DNA of 32,082 nt. Source: JAEZKC01 sp046538945 (GTDB taxonomy: Bacteria > Fibrobacterota > Chitinivibrionia > Chitinivibrionales > Chitinispirillaceae). Location of the stretch: NCBI GenBank assembly GCA_046538945.1, contig JBKHHW010000022.1:1-32082 (forward strand), read 5' to 3'. Made by a program: the position numbers and the translations under genes. Below the pieces are notes generated by a model, which saw only the letters and a list, made by a program, of their open reading frames with translations, searched no databases and was not told where the DNA came from. Below are positions 15,855 to 25,017 of this stretch, in pieces (position 1 is the first letter of the stretch; each line of letters opens with the position of its first letter).

Positions 15855-17183
15855 ATGAAAAAAAAAGTTCCGGATATCCAGTTCGAGGCGGCACTACATA
15901 TTGTAAGCACCCTGGTCAGGCACGGCTTTCAGGCCTTTTTTGCAGGCGGATGGGTCAGGGATTACATAATGGAAAAGCAGAACAGAGGTGATGTGGACAT
16001 TGCAACGAATGCAACTCCCCAGACCATTGCGAGAGTTTTCCCCCAGACCATCGGGGTGGGAGAACAGTTCGGAGTGATGATTGTGGTGGAGGAAGGAATT
16101 CCCTTCGAGGTTGCAACATTCCGCTCCGATGTGGGAATAAAAGACGGCCGTCACCCCGAACAGGTCGTATTCACAGACCCCCGAACGGATGCTCTGCGCA
16201 GGGACTTCACCATAAACGGCATGTTCTTCAACCCTTTCACAAAAGAGGTGATCGATTATACCGGAGGTAGAAAAGACATTGAGAGAGGGATCATACGTGC
16301 GATAGGAAATCCCGCTCAGCGGTTCAGTGAGGATTATCTGCGGATGATAAGAGCAGTACGTTTCGCCGCCCGGTTCGATTTCAAGATTGAAGAAGACACA
16401 TACCAGGCGCTCAAACTCAAGGCAGAAAAGATCAAATCAGTTTCCCCCGAACGCATTTTCGCGGAAATGGAAAAAATGCTCAGGCAGCCCCATCCCGACC
16501 GAGCTCTGGAGCTTTTGCACGATTCGGGGCTGCTGAAGCAGTTTCTTCCCGAAGCCGAGGATTTGTGTGGCATCGAGCAGCCTCCTGAGTTTCACCCCGA
16601 GGGCGACGTTTTCACCCATACGGTAAAAGCTCTGGATTTCATGCCCGAGAATCCCTCCCAGCCTCTGGCCTGGTCGGTGCTTCTTCACGATATCGGAAAG
16701 CCCCCCACCATGACCGTAAGCGATCGCATCCGTTTCAACAACCACGCCCACGTAGGTGCGCAGATGAGCGTGAATATTCTCAAGAGGCTCAGAGCACCCA
16801 ATGCTCTGGTCGAAGCGGTCTCGTCTATGGTGGGAAATCATATGAATTTCGTAAACGTTCCCAAAATGCGCCTCTCGACTCTGAAACGCTTTCTTTCCCG
16901 CCCCACGATTCACGACGAACTCGAACTTCACCGGGCGGACTGTCTGGCAAGTCACGGTGATCTTCAGAACTACTATTTCCTGAAAACAAGGCTTGGGGAA
17001 CTGAAAGCGGAGCAGATCAAACCCCGTGCGTTTCTATCCGGAAAGGACCTGATTGACCTGGGGTTCAGGCCCGGACCGCTTTTCGGCAAGATTTTAAGCG
17101 ACATCTACGATCTTCAGCTGGAAGACCAGATCAGCACCCGGGAAGAAGCCGTCCAAGCGGTTCAGAAAAGGTGGATGAAATAG
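15855..17183 (+). CDS. cca: CCA tRNA nucleotidyltransferase / poly(A) polymerase family protein with HD domain
   Basis: Class II nucleotidyltransferase that adds or repairs the 3' CCA of tRNA; close relatives add only A or make poly(A). Of 442 residues, the catalytic head has GGWVRD (31-36), metal-binding DVDIA (46-50) and RRDFTIN (115-121), followed by the RNA-binding helices. Residues about 250-345 are an HD domain with His255, HDIGK (278-282) and FNNHAH (295-300), often linked to phosphohydrolase activity in this family. The HD ligands look intact. Whether it adds full CCA cannot be decided without finding a second family member in the genome. A GGAAGAG site precedes the ATG. The 265-bp upstream region is divergent with the lipoprotein gene and shows no motif I can name. 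Confidence 0.9.
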   Translation: MKKKVPDIQFEAALHIVSTLVRHGFQAFFAGGWVRDYIMEKQNRGDVDIATNATPQTIARVFPQTIGVGEQFGVMIVVEEGIPFEVATFRSDVGIKDGRHPEQVVFTDPRTDALRRDFTINGMFFNPFTKEVIDYTGGRKDIERGIIRAIGNPAQRFSEDYLRMIRAVRFAARFDFKIEEDTYQALKLKAEKIKSVSPERIFAEMEKMLRQPHPDRALELLHDSGLLKQFLPEAEDLCGIEQPPEFHPEGDVFTHTVKALDFMPENPSQPLAWSVLLHDIGKPPTMTVSDRIRFNNHAHVGAQMSVNILKRLRAPNALVEAVSSMVGNHMNFVNVPKMRLSTLKRFLSRPTIHDELELHRADCLASHGDLQNYYFLKTRLGELKAEQIKPRAFLSGKDLIDLGFRPGPLFGKILSDIYDLQLEDQISTREEAVQAVQKRWMK

Positions 17184-17297
17184 AGGCCCGGGTCTTTACC
17201 GGAAAGTGAAAATATTGGGGATCCGTTAATCGAAATTATCCTTGTTGGAAAATAGCCCATCTATTATTTTTTTATGATTACAAAGCTTGGCGACTCG

Positions 17298-17327
17298 ACG
17301 GGCATTTTCAGAGCCCGTTTTTGTTTT
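17298..17327 (+). terminator. Intrinsic terminator or attenuator upstream of rimP
   Basis: Stem ACGGGC (17298-17303) and GCCCGT (17313-17318) with a nine-base loop, followed by TTTTTGTTTT. It sits 31 bp before the rimP ATG, about 115 bp after the cca stop. It may end cca transcripts, or act as an attenuator in the leader of the rimP-nusA operon. Confidence 0.65.
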
Positions 17328-17358
17328 GTGCACCCTTTTCTCCTGAAAAAGAGTTGAA

Positions 17359-17817
17359 ATGTCATCAGTTGAGCAGATAAGACCTGTTGTCGAATCGAAA
17401 ATCGAAGAGCTTGGGTTCGAGCTTTTCGATATGCGTTTTTTCGGCGCCGGCTCCCGCTCGATTCTGCGCATAACGGTTGACCACCCCGAAGGGGTTTCCA
17501 TCAGAGACTGCGAGAGGGTAAGCAGGGAAGTGTCGCTCTTGCTTGACGAAGAAAACTTCATGGGTGATAAGCCCTACAGTCTGGAAGTATCCTCCCCCGG
17601 TATAGACAGGCCTCTGAAGACGGAGCGGGATTTCCGCAGGGTCACGGGCCGGTTTGTTGTTGTGCACCTTGCCCAGGGAGTGGAGGGGAAGAAGACTGTG
17701 AGGGGTAAAGTTTTGAGTTGCGAGGACAACAAACTCGCAGTGGAAGTCGAACACAATACGGTTATTATTCCTCTTTGCGATATCTACAGCGGCAAAGAGG
17801 AGATCCGATTCAAGTAA
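17359..17817 (+). CDS. rimP: Ribosome maturation factor RimP
   Basis: RimP helps assemble the 30S ribosomal subunit. At 152 residues it has the usual length and both domains: an N-terminal alpha/beta domain with VVESKIEELGFELFDMRF and LRITVDHPEGVSIRDCERVSRE, and an Sm-like C-terminal domain from about residue 90. The signature YSLEVSSPGIDRPLKTERDF links them. It is the first gene of the rimP-nusA-infB cluster, 21 bp ahead of nusA. The upstream hairpin with T run lies immediately ahead of its ribosome binding region. Confidence 0.95.
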   Translation: MSSVEQIRPVVESKIEELGFELFDMRFFGAGSRSILRITVDHPEGVSIRDCERVSREVSLLLDEENFMGDKPYSLEVSSPGIDRPLKTERDFRRVTGRFVVVHLAQGVEGKKTVRGKVLSCEDNKLAVEVEHNTVIIPLCDIYSGKEEIRFK

Positions 17818-17838
17818 CGCGGAAGGATTCTGGTCGAG

Positions 17839-19221
17839 ATGAAAAAGAAGAGCAGAAATGAGGCACTCAAAGCAATGGATATCGTGACCTCGCTCGGTGC
17901 GGTGACGAAGGAAAAAAGCATCAGCATGGACCTGGTACTTGACACGCTGAAAGACGCTCTGTCGACCGCCGCAAAGAAGTACCTCGGCAAACCAATCAAC
18001 GTGGAAGTCAAAGTTGATAAGGAGAAGGGCTCCATTGAAGTCTACACCCGCCAGGTGGTTGTGGAGGAGGTTGAGGATCTGGAGAATGAGATCTCCATCG
18101 AAGAAGCCAGGGAAATGGATGAGGAGCTTGAGATCGGCGACGAGCTGATACAGGATCTGGACATAGACCTGTTCGGCCGCACTGCGATCCAGACTGCCAA
18201 ACAGGTAATTATCCAGAGAGTGCGCGAAGCTGAACGGGAAAAGATCTTCGCCGACTACAGCGAGAGAATAGGCGAGCTTGTCACCGGAACAGTCCAGCAG
18301 ATCGAGAAGGGCAACATCCTGGTGAATCTCGGCCGCACGGAAGCACTGCTGCCCTACAGAGAGCAGATCCGCAAGGAACACTACCATCAGGGGCAGAATG
18401 TGCGGGCCTGCATTGCCGAAGTCAAGAACAACACCAAAGGACCGCAGGTCATCATCTCCAGAACCAGTCCCGAATTTCTCGCCCGGCTGTTTGAACTGGA
18501 GGTTCCCGAAATTTATGACAAGACCGTGCGTATTGTGAAAGTCGTCCGCGATCCGGGACACCGCTCCAAAATCGCCGTTACCACTCTGGACAGCAGAGTC
18601 GACCCGGTTGGTGCCTGCGTGGGCATGAGAGGAAACAGGGTACAGGCGATTGTCCGCGAGCTATCAAACGAGAGAATCGACATCATCAACTGGACCGAAG
18701 AGACGTCTCTTCTTGTCAGGAGAGTGTTCTCCCCTGCCGAAGTCAAGAGAGTCATACCCGTGGGTGAACACAAGATCGTGGTGGTCATAAGCGAGGACGA
18801 CCTTGCCCAGGCGATCGGGCGCGAAGGGCAGAACATCCGACTCGCCTCCAAAATGCTTGACCGGGAAATTGATGTGTTCGGAGATGAAGAGTTCGCCAGC
18901 CTGACCGATGAGCAGCGCGCGGCGGCTCTGAGTGAAACTCCCGTAGGAGCTCAGCCTGAAGTTCAGGAGGAAGAGGAAACGACGATACCTGTATCCGATA
19001 CTGAAGAGGGCGACGTCACCTATGACGAGACCTATGATAAAATGCGGGAAGAAGCAAAAGGAGAACTTGTCCCGGAAAACAACAATGAAGAAAATCCTAT
19101 TCAGCATGACATAATGAACAGTGCTGTTCAGTCCCTGTCTGAATCGGATAAAGATTCCGAAGACGCCATCGATAATGCTAGTGAAAACAAGGAAGGCAAT
19201 GAAGCCGGCTCTTCCTTGTGA
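17839..19221 (+). CDS. nusA: Transcription termination/antitermination factor NusA
   Basis: NusA binds RNA polymerase and nascent RNA, affecting pausing, termination and antitermination. The 460-residue protein has the N-terminal polymerase-binding domain (about 1-130), an S1 domain (about 145-200, with GTVQQIEKGNILVNLG), and two KH domains (about 230-365, including VGACVGMRGNRVQAIV and LAQAIGREGQNIRLAS). After about 375 the sequence becomes a long, strongly acidic, probably disordered tail in place of the acidic repeats of E. coli NusA. The ATG is preceded by GGAAGGA. A weak bulged hairpin (19224-19255) follows the stop in the 171-bp gap before infB, without a T run. Confidence 0.96.
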   Translation: MKKKSRNEALKAMDIVTSLGAVTKEKSISMDLVLDTLKDALSTAAKKYLGKPINVEVKVDKEKGSIEVYTRQVVVEEVEDLENEISIEEAREMDEELEIGDELIQDLDIDLFGRTAIQTAKQVIIQRVREAEREKIFADYSERIGELVTGTVQQIEKGNILVNLGRTEALLPYREQIRKEHYHQGQNVRACIAEVKNNTKGPQVIISRTSPEFLARLFELEVPEIYDKTVRIVKVVRDPGHRSKIAVTTLDSRVDPVGACVGMRGNRVQAIVRELSNERIDIINWTEETSLLVRRVFSPAEVKRVIPVGEHKIVVVISEDDLAQAIGREGQNIRLASKMLDREIDVFGDEEFASLTDEQRAAALSETPVGAQPEVQEEEETTIPVSDTEEGDVTYDETYDKMREEAKGELVPENNNEENPIQHDIMNSAVQSLSESDKDSEDAIDNASENKEGNEAGSSL

Positions 19222-19392
19222 TCTCCACCAGCGGACGTGTATCAGAAGCGGTGGAAAGTGAAATGAATTTGCGGATCCCGCTGGCGGTTTCAAACATTTG
19301 GATTCTGGAATACCTGTAAGAGCTTCCCGGCAATGTCTGGGTGTTCTTCAAATACCAGACTCGCCGGCAGTCAAGAATTGAGAGGTTAGGAC

Positions 19393-21846
19393 ATGGCTAA
19401 AGAAAAAGTCTACAAACTCGCACAGGAGTTCAAAGTCTCCAGCGAAGCTCTGGTGCAGATGCTCCGCGGAATGGGCATTCCAGTCAAGAGTCACATGAGC
19501 ACGGTTGATGAGGAGCTGCGGGATGAAATCAAAAAGAAATTCGAGCAGGAAAGAGCGGAGATAAAGAAGGAATACGAGCGCAAAAAGCAGATGCTTGCCA
19601 AAGCCAGAGAAGAACTGGTGTCCAGTGAGGAGACCACCTCCCAGGCACCTGCAGCTGCGGAAAAAAAGCCCTCTGAACCTGCCGCACCCAAAGCGGAAGC
19701 CGCAAAAGAGAGTTCGAAACCCGAAGCCAGGAAGGCCCCATCCAGAACAGAAGCCAGACCGCAGAGGTCAAAAGGCCCCATCCGCAAATACCACGAGCGG
19801 GAATCCTGGGCCAAGGGGACGTATACTCCACCCGCTCCTCCAACAGCTCCCTCGGGTGCTGCCGAAGTTCCCCCCTCTCCCACTCCGGCACCCAGCAAGG
19901 AAGGAGAAAAGGGCGGCAAGAAGGATAAGTACAAGAAAAAAGGGAAACACAGAAACGAGCGCCCTGAGATAAAGGAAGTCGAACTGAAGGCCAATGTAAA
20001 GAAAACGTTGGCAAAGATCGGCTCCGGAGCCTCCAAGAAGAAGTACAAAAAGGAAGCCGGTATCAAAGAGGAGGAACTCGCCACTGAAAAGAAAATACTC
20101 AATGTGGCTGAATTTGTAACCGCAAACGAGCTGGCCAACATGATGAATGTGGGGCCCAATGATGTGATTGCGAAGTGCCTCGAGCTGGGAATGCTTGTCA
20201 CCATCAACCAGCGCCTTGATTTCGAGACGATCGAGCTGCTGGTGGACGAGTTCGGCTATACTGCACAACTTATGGATGAGTACGCGCCCGAAGATGAGTT
20301 TGAAAACGTGGAGGAGGAAGGAGGAACTCCGGTTCCCAGAGCTCCGGTAGTGACCGTCATGGGTCATGTCGACCACGGGAAAACCTCACTGCTTGATTAT
20401 ATCAGAAAAACCAATGTCATTTCCGGAGAGGCCGGCGGTATTACACAGCATATCGCCGCCTACGAGGTCAGAACCCCTAACGGACCGGTCACGTTTCTCG
20501 ACACTCCGGGACATGAGGCTTTTACCGCCATGCGTGCCAGAGGTTCCCTGATCACCGATGTGATTGTTCTGGTTATAGCCGCGGATTCAGGAGTTATGCC
20601 TCAGACAAGAGAAGCAATAGACCACGCAAAAGCAGCTAACGTTCCCCTGGTGATTGCAATAAACAAAGTTGACCTGCCTACCGCCAACATCGACAAAATC
20701 AAAGGCGAACTTGCCAATTACAATGTTGTGGTTGAAGACTACGGAGGTCAGACCTCAAGTGTCGAGATCTCGGCCAAAACCGGTAAAGGTGTTGACAAGC
20801 TTCTTGAGGTTCTGGCTTTGGAAACAGAAATCCTTGAACTCCAGGCTATTCCCGAAGGGAAGGCTCAGGGAGTGGTGATCGAGGCCGAACTCGACAAGGG
20901 TAAAGGACCCATTGCCACCATTCTGATTCAGAAGGGGACTCTTAAAAAGGGAGACGCCTTTGTTACCGGAATCCATCACGGACGAGTAAGAGAACTCTAC
21001 AATGAAAGAGGCCTGGCTGTGGATCAGGCAAGACCGGGTCAGCCGGTTCTTGTTCTGGGACTGACAGGTACTCCCCAGGCTGGTGATTCATTCAGGGTTG
21101 TCGACGAGGAAAAGGAAGCGCGTGAGATCAGCGGAAGACGCCGTCTGGCTCAGAAAGAGCGCGAGATGCGCAGAATCAACTCGGTTTCACTCGATCACCT
21201 CTACGAGCAGATTCAGGCCGGAAACGTCCAGAATCTCAATCTCATCATCAAAGGTGACGTGGACGGATCCGTGGAGGCCCTTGCTGCTTCCCTTGAAAAG
21301 CTTAGCACACCGGAAATCAAGGTGAGGGTGATACACAAAAGTGTCGGAGCCATAAAGGAAACAGATATCATGCTGGCATCCGCATCCAACGCGCTTATCA
21401 TCGGCTTTCACCTCAGTCCCAACACCAAGATCAGAGATCTTGCCAAAAGCGAAGGCGTCGAAATAAGAATTTACCGGGTGATCTACGAGGCGGTTGACGA
21501 CGTGCACCTGGCGATGGAAGGTATGCTCAAGCCTGAGATCAAGGAGAATGTTCTGGCCGAGGTAGAAATCCGCAAGGTCTTCAAAGTCTCCAAAATCGGA
21601 ACTATAGCAGGCTGCATGGTAGAGTCGGGTACAGTTGTACGCGGAGCAAAGGCGAGACTTATCAGAGACGATCTGGAGATTGCCGAAACCAAAATTGGCA
21701 GCCTCAAGCGTCTGCAGGAGGATGTCAAAGAAGTCAATTCCGGCTACGAATGCGGCATTATGCTTGAACGCGTGTCCGATTACAGGGAAGGCGACCGGAT
21801 AGTCACCTTCGAAGAAGTTGAAATAGCCAGAAAGTTAACCAGGTGA
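19393..21846 (+). CDS. infB: Translation initiation factor IF-2
   Basis: GTPase that places initiator tRNA on the 30S subunit and promotes subunit joining. The 817 residues begin with an IF2-N helical module (about 1-50), followed by a long Lys/Glu/Pro/Ala-rich linker (about 55-230) and a second IF2-N module (about 235-295). The G domain starts near 315: G1 is GHVDHGKTSLLD, G3 is DTPGHEAFTAMRARG, and G4 is NKVD. The remaining beta-barrel and C-terminal domains that bind formyl-Met-tRNA appear complete. The stop codon is embedded in the left arm of a strong hairpin (21841-21877) that precedes rbfA. Confidence 0.97.
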   Translation: MAKEKVYKLAQEFKVSSEALVQMLRGMGIPVKSHMSTVDEELRDEIKKKFEQERAEIKKEYERKKQMLAKAREELVSSEETTSQAPAAAEKKPSEPAAPKAEAAKESSKPEARKAPSRTEARPQRSKGPIRKYHERESWAKGTYTPPAPPTAPSGAAEVPPSPTPAPSKEGEKGGKKDKYKKKGKHRNERPEIKEVELKANVKKTLAKIGSGASKKKYKKEAGIKEEELATEKKILNVAEFVTANELANMMNVGPNDVIAKCLELGMLVTINQRLDFETIELLVDEFGYTAQLMDEYAPEDEFENVEEEGGTPVPRAPVVTVMGHVDHGKTSLLDYIRKTNVISGEAGGITQHIAAYEVRTPNGPVTFLDTPGHEAFTAMRARGSLITDVIVLVIAADSGVMPQTREAIDHAKAANVPLVIAINKVDLPTANIDKIKGELANYNVVVEDYGGQTSSVEISAKTGKGVDKLLEVLALETEILELQAIPEGKAQGVVIEAELDKGKGPIATILIQKGTLKKGDAFVTGIHHGRVRELYNERGLAVDQARPGQPVLVLGLTGTPQAGDSFRVVDEEKEAREISGRRRLAQKEREMRRINSVSLDHLYEQIQAGNVQNLNLIIKGDVDGSVEALAASLEKLSTPEIKVRVIHKSVGAIKETDIMLASASNALIIGFHLSPNTKIRDLAKSEGVEIRIYRVIYEAVDDVHLAMEGMLKPEIKENVLAEVEIRKVFKVSKIGTIAGCMVESGTVVRGAKARLIRDDLEIAETKIGSLKRLQEDVKEVNSGYECGIMLERVSDYREGDRIVTFEEVEIARKLTR

Positions 21847-21877
21847 ACTGCCCCGCAAGGGTCAGTTTCACCTTTTT
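21841..21877 (+). terminator. Terminator-like hairpin across the infB stop codon
   Basis: Left arm AGGTGAACTG (21841-21850) contains the infB TGA (21844-21846). It pairs with CAGTTTCACCT (21863-21873) with one bulged T, and the stem continues inside with CCC (21851-21853) against GGG (21859-21861). T's at 21873-21877 follow directly. This has the form of an intrinsic terminator inside the operon and probably lowers expression of rbfA and downstream genes. Confidence 0.7.
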
Positions 21878-21887
21878 GAGGTAAAGA

Positions 21888-22256
21888 ATGCCCGCACCAC
21901 AATGGCACAACGAGCGACTCCGCGGAGTGCTGCTCAGGGAAATAGGGATGGTCATCGCACATGAAGTGCGCGACCCCCGCATTCCCCCGGTGGTAACTGT
22001 CACAGAAGTGAAGCTTGCCCAGGATAACAGAAACGCCACGGTTTTTATCAGCATCCTGGGAGAGGACGAGGAGAAAGAGAACGCTGTTGACGCTTTGAAC
22101 AAAGCAGCATCTTTCATACAAAGAACTGTAGCTGCCAAAGTTGTCATGAAGCATTTCCCCCATCTCTACTTCAAGCTTGACAACACCATAGAAAGAAGTC
22201 AGCATCTGAATGAGCTGTTCAAAGAAATTCAAGATGATCTGGGAAAAACTGAATAA
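21888..22256 (+). CDS. rbfA: 30S ribosome-binding factor RbfA
   Basis: RbfA is a KH-like protein that binds immature 30S subunits and is needed for 16S rRNA processing, especially in the cold. The 122-residue length is typical. Family features include RDPRIPPVVTVTEVKLAQD (about 26-44), NRNATVFISILG, and the C-terminal helix with LYFKLDNTIERSQHLNELF. A GAGGT site lies six bases before the ATG. Its last 23 bases overlap the start of nrnA in another frame. Confidence 0.95.
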   Translation: MPAPQWHNERLRGVLLREIGMVIAHEVRDPRIPPVVTVTEVKLAQDNRNATVFISILGEDEEKENAVDALNKAASFIQRTVAAKVVMKHFPHLYFKLDNTIERSQHLNELFKEIQDDLGKTE

Positions 22257-23187
22257 AATAATAGAATCCAACACCTCCTTTCTGATCTCCAGTCACATGA
22301 GCCAGGACGGCGACTGTGTCGGCTCGCAACTTGCCTTCTACTGGTATCTTCAAAAACAGGGAAAAGAGGTGGAAATTTTCTGCGTTGACCCCCTGCCCGA
22401 CAAGTTCGTGTTTCTCAAGAACTCCGAGAGGGTCAGCCACAAACGCCCCGATCGCACATTCGACGTGCTCATGATCCTAGACTGCTCCAATCCAAAGCGA
22501 CTGGGTTGGGACGGTCAGAGTGAAATCGCAAACACGATCATCAACATAGACCATCACCGGGACAACACCAGTTTCGGAGAAGTCAACCACATCGACACCA
22601 GGGCAGCTGCAACCGGGGAAATTATCTACTCCTTTTTCCAGGATAACGAAGTCGACATTCCCGACTATGTGGCGGAAGCGCTTTACGCTGCAATAATGAC
22701 CGATACGGGCGGATTCCGGTTTTCAAACACCTCAAGCAGGGTGCTGCGCATCTGTGCGGAACTTGCCGACAAGGGTGCTGACTGCGCCAATATTTACGAA
22801 AAGGTCTACGCCTCCCATACGCAGCATGCCCTCACCCTCCAGGCCCGCATCTGGTCCACCCTCAATTTTCATCTGAACGGGAAAGTTTGCAGTATGGATA
22901 TGCCGCTTTCACTTCTTGCGCAGATCGGGGCCCAATACAGTGATTCGGAGGGAATGGCCGATCACACTATTACCGCAACGGGAGTGGAAGTGGGGATCCT
23001 CACCAAGCACTCCCCCACCGAAACTCATTTCAGCCTCCGGTCGAGAGGCAGAATCGATGTGGGACGGGTGGCGCAGATGATTACGGGTGGCGGCGGTCAC
23101 AGCTGTGCTGCAGGCTGCACAATCAAGCTCCCCTATAAAGAAGCGATGCATCAGATGCTTTCCATTCTGGAGAAGGAGCTTACGTAG
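22234..23187 (+). CDS. nrnA: DHH/DHHA1 phosphoesterase, NrnA-type nanoRNase / pAp phosphatase
   Basis: NrnA proteins degrade very short RNAs and dephosphorylate 3'-phosphoadenosine 5'-phosphate. The start at ATG 22234 gives 317 residues and places SSHMSQDGDCVGSQLA (19-34) where the family begins; an in-frame ATG at 22210 has no better site. Metal-binding motifs are DGD (25-27), LDCSNP (82-87), the DHH signature in NIDHHRD (104-110) and MTDTGGFRFSNT. The DHHA1 C-terminal domain has GGGGHSCAAGC. In this cluster NrnA is a usual neighbour of rbfA and truB. Its TAG stop is in frame with truB, with a single codon between. Confidence 0.92.
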   Translation: MIWEKLNKIIESNTSFLISSHMSQDGDCVGSQLAFYWYLQKQGKEVEIFCVDPLPDKFVFLKNSERVSHKRPDRTFDVLMILDCSNPKRLGWDGQSEIANTIINIDHHRDNTSFGEVNHIDTRAAATGEIIYSFFQDNEVDIPDYVAEALYAAIMTDTGGFRFSNTSSRVLRICAELADKGADCANIYEKVYASHTQHALTLQARIWSTLNFHLNGKVCSMDMPLSLLAQIGAQYSDSEGMADHTITATGVEVGILTKHSPTETHFSLRSRGRIDVGRVAQMITGGGGHSCAAGCTIKLPYKEAMHQMLSILEKELT

Positions 23188-23190
23188 AGC

Positions 23191-24060
23191 TTGGAAGGTT
23201 TTCTCTGCATTGACAAACCGCTTGGTCCCTCCTCTTTTGCAGTAACATCGGCTGTAAGGAAAAGACTGAACCTGAAAAAAACGGGTCATGTGGGAACTCT
23301 CGACCCGATGGCATCCGGACTTCTCGTGGTTGCACTCGGAGAGAGTACCCGCCTTATTCAGTACCTGCCTTCCGAACCGAAAGAATACCTGTTCTCAATC
23401 AGATTCGGAGTGATCACCGATACCCTGGATTCGGAAGGGAAGATAACAAACACCTGCGATAAATACCCCGGTAAAGAACAGATAGAAGATGTGCTGTCAT
23501 CCTTTACCGGAGAACAGCAGCAGACTCCTCCCCTTTTTTCGGCTGTGAAAATCGCCGGCACACCGGCCTACAAGCTTGCCAGAAAGGGCAAAGATATCGC
23601 CCTGAAATCACGCACTGTCACAATCCACTCTCTGAAACTGACCGGGCATGACTTTGCGGAGCACACGGCCGATTTTTCCCTCACCTGCTCTTCCGGTACC
23701 TATGTGCGGTCACTTGCAAGAGATATGGCCCGGGAACTTGGCACCCTCGGTCACATAGTAAAACTGCGGCGCACAGGTGTGGGTGTTTTCAGCCTGAAGG
23801 ATGCTGTTGATTTCGCCGGTTTAGACAATGCCCGAAACTATATTATCAGTACCCGGAACGTGTTCGGGGATGACGTGAAAGTCACGGTGGATGAGGACCA
23901 GAAGAACAGTCTGCACTTCGGAAAGGATATCGAAATTCCGCACGGAGAGAAAGAGCTGCTGTTTGCATTTGATACTGCAGGGTATCCCGCTGCCGTACTC
24001 CGACGAGTAGAAAACTCGCGCTACCACCCCGACAAGGTATTCCACAACGCAACCCAATAG
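23191..24060 (+). CDS. truB: tRNA pseudouridine55 synthase TruB
   Basis: TruB converts U55 of the tRNA T-loop to pseudouridine and also acts as a tRNA folding chaperone. The 289-residue protein starts with TTG; no ATG precedes GFLCIDKPLGPSS. The catalytic aspartate is Asp38 in GHVGTLDPMASGLL. RLIQYLPSEPKEY, PPLFSAVKIAGTPAYKLARKG and CSSGTYVRSLARDMA are family motifs. The AAGGAG site (23173-23178) lies 12 bases before the TTG, a little far. The gene starts three bases after the nrnA stop and in the same frame, so coupling by re-initiation is likely. Confidence 0.95.
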   Translation: MEGFLCIDKPLGPSSFAVTSAVRKRLNLKKTGHVGTLDPMASGLLVVALGESTRLIQYLPSEPKEYLFSIRFGVITDTLDSEGKITNTCDKYPGKEQIEDVLSSFTGEQQQTPPLFSAVKIAGTPAYKLARKGKDIALKSRTVTIHSLKLTGHDFAEHTADFSLTCSSGTYVRSLARDMARELGTLGHIVKLRRTGVGVFSLKDAVDFAGLDNARNYIISTRNVFGDDVKVTVDEDQKNSLHFGKDIEIPHGEKELLFAFDTAGYPAAVLRRVENSRYHPDKVFHNATQ

Positions 24061-24066
24061 AGGCAT

Positions 24067-25017
24067 ATGAAGATAATCGGTCTTCAGGATTCTCTCCCCT
24101 CCTCGGAAAAGAGTGTTGTCACAGTCGGCAATTTTGACGGTGTCCACCGGGGGCACACCTTTCTTATAAGGCAAATCACCCGCCTGGCACAGGAGAAGGG
24201 GCTCAGAAGCGTAGTGGTCACGTTTGATCCCCATACCCGGTCGGTGGTCTACCCGGAGCTTTACCAGATGATTCTGACCACCTTTGAGGAAAAAGCATCT
24301 CTCATAAGTGATCTGGGAGTGGATTACCTCCTGCGGATTCCGTTCAACGAGGAGTTCCGCGGACTCAGCGCCGAACAGTTTTTGGAACGAATATTGATTA
24401 ATAAGCTTCATGTTTCGGACTGGATGATGGGTGAAGGGCATTCAGTTGGAAAAGACCGCGCCGGGGGAAAGAAATTTTTGCACTCGGTAACCGGCAAATA
24501 TCATATTAACGTGTTTACTGCAGATCTGGATACCGAAAGTGAAACCGTAATTTCATCGACTCAGATCCGCAAGCTGATTGTAGAGGGGCGCATTGCCGAT
24601 GCCGTGGCGATGCTGGGACATCCCTACCTGATCTCGGCCGAGCGTACGGAAGGTATGAAAATCGGCACCAGGCTGGGCTACCCGACTCTCAATTTCAAAA
24701 AGCCGTCTTCGCAAAAAGTGATCCCCCCGGCAGGTGTGTATGCCGCGGAACTGGAACTGAGAGGAAGAAGAGTACAGGGCGCGCTCTATTTTGGAGACTG
24801 CCCCACTTATTCAAAGCGCGACATTCATTTTGAATTTCACGCTTTTAATCTTGACAATCAGGACCCGGCGGTGGGTGAAACCGTTCATATCTGGCTGCAT
24901 CGCCACATCCGTGCTGACGTGGCATTCTCTGAGGAGTGCGAGTTGGTGGATCAGATAACACAGGATATAAATGAAATAAGGAATTTTTTTTCACAGGAGA
25001 CTCAGAAATGGCTTTGA
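24067..25017 (+). CDS. ribF: Bifunctional riboflavin kinase / FAD synthetase
   Basis: RibF phosphorylates riboflavin to FMN and adenylates FMN to FAD. Of 316 residues, the N-terminal nucleotidyltransferase has TVGNFDGVHRGH (about 19-30) and the SSTQIRKLI motif (about 161-169). The C-terminal riboflavin kinase domain begins near 180 with GTRLGYPTLNF and PPAGVYAAELEL. It starts six bases after truB, and its last ten bases overlap rpsO. An adjoining truB-ribF-rpsO order is common in bacteria. Confidence 0.95.
   Translation: MKIIGLQDSLPSSEKSVVTVGNFDGVHRGHTFLIRQITRLAQEKGLRSVVVTFDPHTRSVVYPELYQMILTTFEEKASLISDLGVDYLLRIPFNEEFRGLSAEQFLERILINKLHVSDWMMGEGHSVGKDRAGGKKFLHSVTGKYHINVFTADLDTESETVISSTQIRKLIVEGRIADAVAMLGHPYLISAERTEGMKIGTRLGYPTLNFKKPSSQKVIPPAGVYAAELELRGRRVQGALYFGDCPTYSKRDIHFEFHAFNLDNQDPAVGETVHIWLHRHIRADVAFSEECELVDQITQDINEIRNFFSQETQKWL

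Noticed and set aside
17365..18561. Minus-strand open frame of 398 codons across rimP and nusA
   Set aside because: Shadow of two securely identified genes; no motif and no ribosome binding site.
19224..19255. Bulged hairpin after nusA as a terminator
   Set aside because: No T run follows it, and nusA and infB are normally co-transcribed.
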